Assembly: GCA_002415895.1 (NCBI GenBank)
Contig: DIAV01000397.1
Coordinates: 1-6,163, forward strand
DNA length: 6,163 bases
From: Anaerolineales bacterium UBA5069
Lineage (GTDB): Bacteria > Chloroflexota > Anaerolineae > Caldilineales > Caldilineaceae
Direction of reading: 5' to 3'
The stretch's first letter is position 1. Each line of letters opens with the position of its first letter. The notes beneath the pieces are model-generated. The model was given only the letters and a program-made list of their open reading frames with translations. It ran no database searches and was not told the DNA's origin. Both the position numbers and the translations under genes were made by a program. This document shows positions 1 through 4,426 of this stretch, in pieces.

Positions 1-573
1 AACGGGGAAGCGCGCACGCTCTTTCTCAGCGTGATCGACGTGGGCGCAAAGCTTGGCGACCGCGAGATGCTCTGTACGTGGCAGCCGCGCCTTGGGCTCG
101 CGACGCTTTACGCAGGCGATACAAGCGAAGCGCGCCGCCTGCTCCTGGAGAGCCTGAGCTTCTGCAGAGAAGTGCAGAACTCCCACCTCTTGTCACGGGC
201 CTGCTGCTATCTGGCCGAATTCGCATTGTGGCAGCAAGAACTGGAGCAGGCTGGGGAGTGGCTGGCGCAAAGCCTTGGCCACCATGCCGAACCGCATCAC
301 TTCACCGTCCTGCAGATAAGGCGTCTCCATGTTGCCGCGCGGCTTGCGGCGGCGCGCGGTAGCAACACGCGCGCCGCCACGCTATTCGGCCTTGTCCAGG
401 CCATTCGCAATCGCATTGGCGTTGAACTGCGCGGCCCCATGCGTAGCCTTGAAGAGGCCGCAATGGAGAGCATGCGCGCGAGGCTAGACACGTCGACCTT
501 CGCCGCGGCGTTCGCGGCAGGTCAACAATTGACGCTCGCAGAGGCGTTTGCCACGATTCTGGCCCCCGCATAG
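1..573 (+). CDS. TPR-repeat regulator/ATPase, C-terminal fragment (5' end outside window)
   Basis: The reading frame is open from base 1 to a TAG at 571-573 and gives 190 residues; the N-terminus lies upstream. The visible part is all alpha-helical and Ala/Leu-rich, with TPR-like helix pairs at about residues 31-55 (LATLYAGDTSEARRLLLES), 71-92 (LAEFALWQQELEQAGEWLAQ) and 110-140 (ARLAAARGSNTRAATLFGL). It ends in a segment resembling 'fAaAfaaGqqLTLaEAfA' (about 165-187). That ending, after an 'A-x-LFG-x-x-x-A-x-R' helix, is typical of the C-termini of large AfsR/SARP-, LuxR- or adenylate-cyclase-linked ATPases with TPR tails, common in actinobacteria and Chloroflexota. In such proteins the TPR part is thought to serve protein contacts or sensing. 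The effector domain is not in the window, so the exact class and any DNA binding cannot be stated. The gene converges on uvsE across a 47-bp gap in which I see no clear terminator hairpin. Confidence 0.8.
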   Translation, partial: NGEARTLFLSVIDVGAKLGDREMLCTWQPRLGLATLYAGDTSEARRLLLESLSFCREVQNSHLLSRACCYLAEFALWQQELEQAGEWLAQSLGHHAEPHHFTVLQIRRLHVAARLAAARGSNTRAATLFGLVQAIRNRIGVELRGPMRSLEEAAMESMRARLDTSTFAAAFAAGQQLTLAEAFATILAPA

Positions 574-620
574 CGCCCTTTGGTCAATCCGGCATCACCG
601 CTTGCCCGTGCAGCGCGTGA

Positions 621-1709
621 TCAGCCCACCAGCGCGCACAGTTCGGGCGCAAAGTGAGCAAGTTGCGCGCGCAGGCGCAGCAGCGCAAGGTCATGCGCCT
701 TGACCTCGAGCAGGATGTCGAAGGGGCGCGCGTGTTGCGCCTGGGCCACGCGCAACAGGTCAATACACTCAAAGGGATTGAGAAAGTCGGCGTGCTGGTT
801 GGGCAGCGGTGCCACAATGTGGTCGCGCCCCTGCCGCCGCAGCAGGCGCAGTTCGGTGCGCGGGCTGCTCAGGTGCACCTTGGGGCGCTGCTCTGCCGGC
901 CAGGTGGCCAGCGCCGCCGAGAGCGCTTCGGCCACAGACAGCCCCGCGGGGTTGAGGCAGCGGTGGTGCAGCAGATCAAAGACAACCGGCAGCCCTGTGC
1001 GCTTGTGCAGCCATAGACAGGCGCCGAGGTCGGCGCAGCGGTCGTCGTTTTCCACTACCACGCGCCTGCGCACAGATGGGGAAATGGCATTGGCGCGCCG
1101 GGCAAAGCGCGCCAGCGCGTCACGATGATCCGCACCCGCAGGGCCGGCAACAGCGTGCACCACAAGCACGCTGTCACCATCCAGCCCCATGGCATCCATG
1201 AGGCGCGCCGCCAGCGCCAGCTCCTCCAGTGCGCGCGCGGCAAGCGTGTCGTCGGCGCTGTCCAGCCGCACATGCTGGGCGGGATGCATGGTCAGCCGCA
1301 CCCGGGCTGCACGCGCTGCGTCACCCACGGCGGCGAGTTCGGTGCCGCACTCCTCAAGCTGGCGCGCAAAGTGCGTGCGCGCCGCGAGCGGCAGCCCCGT
1401 GTGCGTGGCATAGGGTGCAAGGTTGGAGGAGAGGCGATAAAAGCGAATCTGCGTTTCTGCAAGATACGCAAGGATATCGCGCACGTAGGCCAGGCTGACG
1501 CTGAGGTGGGGCTGCTGCGCCCAGCGGCGGCTGTCATGCGGGCGCAAGGGCGCCCCCACCAAACGCGCGCCCACCCCCAGCCTGTAGCACACCGCAGCTG
1601 GTGCAGGTGGCGCGTGGGGCTGTGTGGATTGCCATACGTGGGCATCGACTGGCATGACTAGCACCCAAAGTGACTCGCGCGTGGCCGGCGCGCGCTGGGT
1701 CGCGCGCAT
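621..1709 (-). CDS. uvsE: UV DNA damage endonuclease (UvsE/UvdE family)
   Basis: Metal-dependent TIM-barrel endonuclease that nicks DNA 5' of UV photoproducts and starts the alternative, photolyase- and UvrABC-independent repair route. Numbered from a possible GTG at 1724, the family blocks run in order: YRLGVG (47-52), RFYRLSSNL (94-102), His108, HPAQH (147-151), His190, VVENDDR (223-229), VVFDLLHHR (247-255), PKVHLSSPR (281-289), NQHADF (309-314) and LLEVKAHDLALLRL (338-351). These supply the expected ligand positions: H108, H147, H190, E225, D250, H253, K282/H284, H311 and E340. The start is uncertain. ATG at 1709 (362 aa) is chosen because GGA lies 7 nt upstream. Alternatives are GTG 1724, ATG 1655, and GTG 1592, which begins just before the conserved domain but has no RBS. 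Family members are usually around 300 aa, so about 40 extra N-terminal residues are possible. In the lesion-probing loop the usual HPGQ-Y/F reads HPAQ-H. The gene stands alone, divergent from the pspC-domain gene. Confidence 0.93.
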   Translation of the reverse strand: MRATQRAPATRESLWVLVMPVDAHVWQSTQPHAPPAPAAVCYRLGVGARLVGAPLRPHDSRRWAQQPHLSVSLAYVRDILAYLAETQIRFYRLSSNLAPYATHTGLPLAARTHFARQLEECGTELAAVGDAARAARVRLTMHPAQHVRLDSADDTLAARALEELALAARLMDAMGLDGDSVLVVHAVAGPAGADHRDALARFARRANAISPSVRRRVVVENDDRCADLGACLWLHKRTGLPVVFDLLHHRCLNPAGLSVAEALSAALATWPAEQRPKVHLSSPRTELRLLRRQGRDHIVAPLPNQHADFLNPFECIDLLRVAQAQHARPFDILLEVKAHDLALLRLRAQLAHFAPELCALVG

Positions 1710-1732
1710 TTTGGGTTCCGACACAACCGGCC

Positions 1733-1791
1733 ATTGTGCGACAGCCTATTGCGCGACAAGGGGGCGGTTGGCGCAACCTTTTGCGCGCCCC
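1733..1791. repeat. Short direct repeats and nested inverted repeats in the uvsE/pspC divergent region
   Basis: The 197-bp divergent region holds an 11-mer twice, ATTGTGCGACA (1733-1743) and ATTGCGCGACA (1748-1758), one mismatch apart and 15 bp in register. Next comes a block with competing hairpins: GGTTG/CAACC (1766-1770/1774-1778), GCGCAA/TTGCGC (1771-1776/1781-1786), and outer arms GGGGCG/CGCCCC (1761-1766/1786-1791). It lies where promoters and operators for both genes are expected. An operator role is only inference; in GCGC-rich DNA some of this symmetry arises by chance. I see no convincing -35/-10 pair for either gene here. Confidence 0.35.
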
Positions 1792-1906
1792 TGCGTAGTA
1801 TTGAGCGACCACTGACGCACCTTTTGATCGCTATTTGCTTTGGGCGCCCAGAAGACGCCCACGCGGCGGCCCGCTTAGGCTGGCCCCACAAGGAGAGACC
1901 TTTTCC

Positions 1907-2821
1907 ATGACCGGCAACGAACAATTCAATGCACAGTACAAAACAGAGTCTGCATACAGCACACAGGGCGGCACACAGATGGCGTCAGGCCGTCGCATGA
2001 TCTATCGCCACCCCACCGATCACTCACTGGGTGGCGTCTGCGCCGGTGTGGCCGACTTTCTTCATATTGACCCCGTGATTGTGCGCGGGCTTTGGGTAGT
2101 GGCCACCTTCATGAGCTCGGGTGCAGGCTTGCTTGTCTACCTGCTGCTGTGGCTGCTGCTGCCCGTGGGCACGCAGGCCACAGGGGCCATGCGCCCCGCC
2201 GCCATCCAGTTCAACCATATGGGCGGCAGCCGCATGGCCACAGTGCTGCTGATTCTGGGTGGCCTCTGGTTGCTGAGCAATCTGGGCATTCTGCCTGCGC
2301 TGGCCGGTGTGGCAGGCGGCTTCCTGCGCATCTTCTTCTGGCCGCTGTTGCTGATTGGGATTGGCTACATGCTGCTCAAGGGCCGCGACAATGCACTGCG
2401 CATGCGCTTCGATGCAATGCGCTTCGGTGATACGCGCACAGAGAGCACAGCGGCCAATGCGCGGGCGCGTATTCCCTTCCGCCGCAGCCGCAGCGACCGC
2501 ATGGTGCTGGGCGTTTGTGGCGGGCTGAGCGACAAGTTGAATCTTGACGCCAACCTGATCCGTCTGGGCTGGGCCGTGCTCACACTGGCCAGCCTGGGCC
2601 TGGGCGTCTTCGTCTATCTTGGCATGGGGCTGCTTGTACCGGAAGAGGGATCGCACTACAGCCCCGACCTGGAGACCGTGGCGCGCAACAACGGCCACAA
2701 CGGCATTGTGCAGGATGTACAGGATGTGCCTATTGCGCAGGCAGTGCGCACACAGAGTGCAACTGCGCCATCGGCCGGTGTGGCAGCAACGCCCATCGAC
2801 AGTAAAATTGTCCACTTCTAG
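1907..2821 (+). CDS. Double PspC-domain membrane protein with LiaI/LiaF-like core
   Basis: This 304-aa membrane protein belongs to the PspC/envelope-stress group; PspC domains take part in phage-shock and LiaRS-like envelope responses in other bacteria. The start is ATG 1907, 11 nt after AGGAG (1891-1895). An in-frame upstream TTG at 1835 lacks such a site and would add an arginine-rich stretch. Residues 1-30 are polar. PspC domain 1 spans about 31-88 (YRHPTDHSLGGVCAGVADFL, then a hydrophobic helix ending LLWLLLPVG). A central membrane pair follows at 112-126 (LLILGGLWLLSNLG) and 138-157 (FFWPLLLIGIGYMLL), the pattern of the LiaI/DUF5668 membrane unit. PspC domain 2 spans about 192-246 (RSRSDRMVLGVCGGLSDKL, then LGVFVYLGMGLLVPEEG). 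A polar tail of roughly 58 residues has no recognised motif. The two copies share the H/R-x-x-LGGVC-GG-like core and the hydrophobic-helix-to-LxVP ending, suggesting internal duplication. The gene is probably monocistronic, with a terminator directly after its stop. The signal sensed is unknown. Confidence 0.88.
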   Translation: MTGNEQFNAQYKTESAYSTQGGTQMASGRRMIYRHPTDHSLGGVCAGVADFLHIDPVIVRGLWVVATFMSSGAGLLVYLLLWLLLPVGTQATGAMRPAAIQFNHMGGSRMATVLLILGGLWLLSNLGILPALAGVAGGFLRIFFWPLLLIGIGYMLLKGRDNALRMRFDAMRFGDTRTESTAANARARIPFRRSRSDRMVLGVCGGLSDKLNLDANLIRLGWAVLTLASLGLGVFVYLGMGLLVPEEGSHYSPDLETVARNNGHNGIVQDVQDVPIAQAVRTQSATAPSAGVAATPIDSKIVHF

Positions 2822-2839
2822 CCTGTTGACGTACAAGCA

Positions 2840-2870
2840 AAGCGAGGCTTTCCAAGCGAAAGCCTCGCTT
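2840..2870 (+). terminator. Intrinsic terminator of the PspC-domain gene
   Basis: Perfect 12-bp stem AAGCGAGGCTTT (2840-2851) / AAAGCCTCGCTT (2859-2870) around a 7-nt loop, starting 18 nt after the pspC-domain stop codon. The U-tract is weak (TTACTTCT), so termination efficiency is uncertain, but position and stem fit a Rho-independent terminator. Confidence 0.75.
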
Positions 2871-2883
2871 ACTTCTCCAGCAC

Positions 2884-2912
2884 TTGAAGCCGACCAGTTT
2901 TGGCGCTATAGT
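2884..2912 (+). promoter_or_regulatory. Sigma70-like promoter for the Yip1-family gene
   Basis: TTGAAG (2884-2889) is followed by a 17-bp spacer and TATAGT (2907-2912), 4/6 and 5/6 matches to the -35 and -10 consensus at ideal spacing. It lies just downstream of the pspC terminator and about 140 bp before the yip1 ATG. If used, transcription starts near 2918-2920, leaving a leader of roughly 130 nt that contains the 11-bp repeats. This is predicted from sequence only. Confidence 0.5.
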
Positions 2913-2959
2913 TGCAGCACGCTTCCATCCCCCGGACGCACACGGCAGTGCATAATCAA

Positions 2960-3015
2960 TCGGACAGTAAACCGCGCAGTGACCGCGCAGTGATCGCATA
3001 GTGATCGCACAGTCT
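2960..3015 (+). repeat. Five near-tandem 11-bp direct repeats upstream of the Yip1-family gene
   Basis: Units are TCGGACAGTAA (2960-2970), CCGCGCAGTGA (2972-2982), CCGCGCAGTGA (2983-2993), TCGCATAGTGA (2994-3004) and TCGCACAGTCT (3005-3015); consensus YCGCRCAGTGA. The central AGT recurs at 2966, 2978, 2989, 3000 and 3011, i.e. steps of 12, 11, 11 and 11. Steps of about one helical turn place each unit on the same DNA face, the arrangement used by PhoB/OmpR-type response regulators and SARP activators. The array ends 34 bp before the yip1 start codon. Regulatory function is inferred. Confidence 0.7.
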
Positions 3016-3049
3016 ATCGTACCCATGCAATACATAGAGGGGGATTATC

Positions 3050-3751
3050 ATGAACTTTGGCAGTTGGTTGCAATCATGGATTGATGTCACAACGCGGCCC
3101 GGCGAACCCGCCTTTGAAGTGGAGCGCGCCAAACCGCAGGCCAACCTGACCACCGCGGCCATTTGGGTGGGACTGGTGGCGCTTGTGGCAGGCATTTTTG
3201 ACATGATTCAGGGCGCCATTGCTCTGCGCCAGTTCCAGGCCGTTGGCGGTTTGCAGGGCATTCTGGCGCAATTGAACCTCCCGCCCGACGTGGCTGGCCC
3301 GGCAATGGAGCAGTTGAACCAGCTGCCTGCTGGTCTCGTCCCCGGCATTGGGCGCCCAGGCGTCGGTTTCGCTGCGCTCTTTGGGGGCATCATTGGCGCC
3401 ATTGTCTCCTTCATTATCTTTGCCGGCCTGCTCCAACTCGTAGCGAAGATTCTGGGTGGCACCGGCAGCTTCGGCAAGTACGCCTATTTGTTGGCGGCGG
3501 TTTACGTACCCGTTACGCTGGTGAACAGCGTTCTGGGTCTCGTACCGTTGCTGGGTGGCTGTATCGCCTTCATCCTCTGGATCTACCAGCTTGTGCTGGC
3601 CTACTACGCCACGCGCGTGGAGCACAAGCTTTCTTCGGGGCGATCGATCATCGTTGTGCTTGCGCCGCTGGTGATTCTGCTGTTGATCGGCTGCTGCTTC
3701 CTGGGCACAATCGGCGGTATGCTGGGCCTTATTATGAACAGCGGGCAGTAA
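3050..3751 (+). CDS. Yip1-domain family integral membrane protein
   Basis: This 233-aa protein starts at ATG 3050, preceded by a strong RBS (GAGGGGG, 3037-3043, 6 nt spacing). It opens with a short amphipathic stretch ending 'TRPGEPAFEVER' (15-26), the 'TrP...f' signature common at the start of bacterial Yip1 (PF04893-like) proteins. About five membrane segments follow: 33-58, 107-134, 142-163, 168-188 and 200-228. A Gly/Pro/Gln-rich loop (about 60-105) separates the first two. 'ILGGTGSFGKYAYLLAAVYVPV' near 134-155 resembles the family core, in which a G-x-a/g-s/t-f-x-x linker leads into a helix with a mid-helix proline. Bacterial Yip1 proteins have no firmly established biochemical role; membrane organisation or transport support is only suspected. 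The gene looks monocistronic, with its own promoter, a repeat-containing leader and a strong hairpin downstream. Confidence 0.82.
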   Translation: MNFGSWLQSWIDVTTRPGEPAFEVERAKPQANLTTAAIWVGLVALVAGIFDMIQGAIALRQFQAVGGLQGILAQLNLPPDVAGPAMEQLNQLPAGLVPGIGRPGVGFAALFGGIIGAIVSFIIFAGLLQLVAKILGGTGSFGKYAYLLAAVYVPVTLVNSVLGLVPLLGGCIAFILWIYQLVLAYYATRVEHKLSSGRSIIVVLAPLVILLLIGCCFLGTIGGMLGLIMNSGQ

Positions 3752-3774
3752 CAGGATACTGGCAATTCACAAAC

Positions 3775-3810
3775 AGAGGGGACGGAACCATATACGGTTC
3801 CGTCCCCTCT
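3775..3810. terminator. 15-bp perfect hairpin, probable bidirectional terminator
   Basis: Arms AGAGGGGACGGAACC (3775-3789) and GGTTCCGTCCCCTCT (3796-3810) pair perfectly around the loop ATATAC. It lies 23 bp after the yip1 stop and about 70 bp after the stop of the convergent GNAT gene, so it could end both transcripts. Neither flank has a long T-run: the plus strand continues TTTGATCTG and the minus strand TGTTTGTG. The GGGGACGG...CCGTCCCC arms also look like REP-type palindromes dispersed in some bacterial genomes, so it may be a mobile palindrome serving as terminator. Confidence 0.75.
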
Positions 3811-3844
3811 TTGATCTGTATGCTCGTCACCGTTTTGGGCTTCA

Positions 3845-3892
3845 CCGATGCGCGCCCTACTGCGTGCCCTACTGCGCGCCCTATTGCGCGCC
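3845..3892 (-). repeat. 12-bp tandem repeat covering the end of the GNAT gene, with repeated in-frame stops
   Basis: Read on the minus strand, the units are GGCGCGCAATAG (3892-3881), GGCGCGCAGTAG (3880-3869), GGCACGCAGTAG (3868-3857) and a decayed GGCGCGCATCGG (3856-3845). The first unit encodes the last three GNAT residues (Gly-Ala-Gln) plus its TAG stop. Because 12 is a multiple of 3, the next two units repeat Gly-Ala/Thr-Gln-stop in frame, so three TAG codons stand in series, followed by a TGA at 3844-3842. This looks like slippage or local duplication downstream of a stop. Confidence 0.85.
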
Positions 3893-4411
3893 CAGTACCT
3901 TGTACATGAAGGTTGAACCGTCGGCCCCGCCGCCGCTGCGCAACGCGTAACCGGGGATGATCCCCGCGACTGCGTAGCCCAGACGTCTGTACAGCCGTTC
4001 AGCATCATCGCCCGTGCGCGTGTCGAGTACGAGCAGGGTGCGCCCGTGAAAGCGCGCCTCCTCCTCGAGCCTCTGCATGAGCGCAGCGCCAATGCCCTGC
4101 CGGCGCGCGCCCGTTTGCACAAGCACCTTGCTCACTTCGGCGCGGTGCGCGCCGTTGGGGCGATTCTCCAGGAACAATTGCGCCGTGCCCACCAGCGCAG
4201 CCTGCTGAAAAGCGCAGTAGAGGTGGTGATTGGGCTGCTCAATTTTGTGCAGGACGCCGCGCCAGTAGGCAGCGGCTTCGCCCGCAGCCATGGGGTGCAG
4301 GAAGCCAACCGAAGCGCCCGCCGCCACCACATCCTCCAGCAGCGCAACGAGCGCGTCGAGGTGCATGGCCGCATCAGCAGCGTTCAGTCTGCGTAGCTCG
4401 ATTGACGCCAC
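3881..4411 (-). CDS. GNAT-family N-acetyltransferase
   Basis: This 176-aa protein is predicted to transfer acetyl from acetyl-CoA to an amine substrate that cannot be named from sequence. The start is GTG at 4411; its RBS GAGGAG (4422-4417 on this strand) sits 5 nt upstream. GNAT motif A runs about 94-118, beginning SKVLVQTGARRQGIGAALM, with the acetyl-CoA pyrophosphate loop R103-R-Q-G106-I-G108. Motif B is AERLYRRLGY (137-146). The 'LLVLDTRTGDDAE...GY...GIIPGYA...FMYK' pattern and the N-terminal 'SVGFLHPM...YWRGVL' resemble the tabtoxin-resistance-type acetyltransferase subgroup. Detoxification is therefore one possibility, but many uncharacterised relatives share this pattern. The gene begins 15 bp after the stop of the gyrA-type gene on the same strand, so co-transcription is likely. 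Its last four codons form the first unit of a 12-bp tandem repeat. Confidence 0.9.
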   Translation of the reverse strand: MASIELRRLNAADAAMHLDALVALLEDVVAAGASVGFLHPMAAGEAAAYWRGVLHKIEQPNHHLYCAFQQAALVGTAQLFLENRPNGAHRAEVSKVLVQTGARRQGIGAALMQRLEEEARFHGRTLLVLDTRTGDDAERLYRRLGYAVAGIIPGYALRSGGGADGSTFMYKVLGAQ

Positions 4412-4426
4412 GAATGCTCCTCTACG

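Noticed and set aside
621..1709. uvsE as a degraded gene because of the odd N-terminus
   Set aside because: All conserved blocks and metal-ligand positions are present in one uninterrupted frame; only the start codon choice is uncertain.
1841..1850. TGGGCGCCCA palindrome upstream of the PspC-domain gene as an operator
   Set aside because: Only 10 bp of pure GC-type symmetry; GGGCGCCCA also occurs inside coding sequence (about 3350), so it is not distinctive.
1835..1906. Upstream TTG extension of the PspC-domain gene adding 24 residues
   Set aside because: The added stretch is Arg/Pro-rich and unlike the family, and the ATG at 1907 has an AGGAG site at good distance while the TTG has none.
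2024..2836. 270-codon open frame on the minus strand opposite the PspC-domain gene
   Set aside because: Cys/His/Gln-rich shadow translation with no domain; the plus-strand frame has clear PspC motifs and membrane helices.
2960..3015. CRISPR array interpretation of the short repeats
   Set aside because: Units are 11 bp and directly adjacent, with no spacers and no cas genes.
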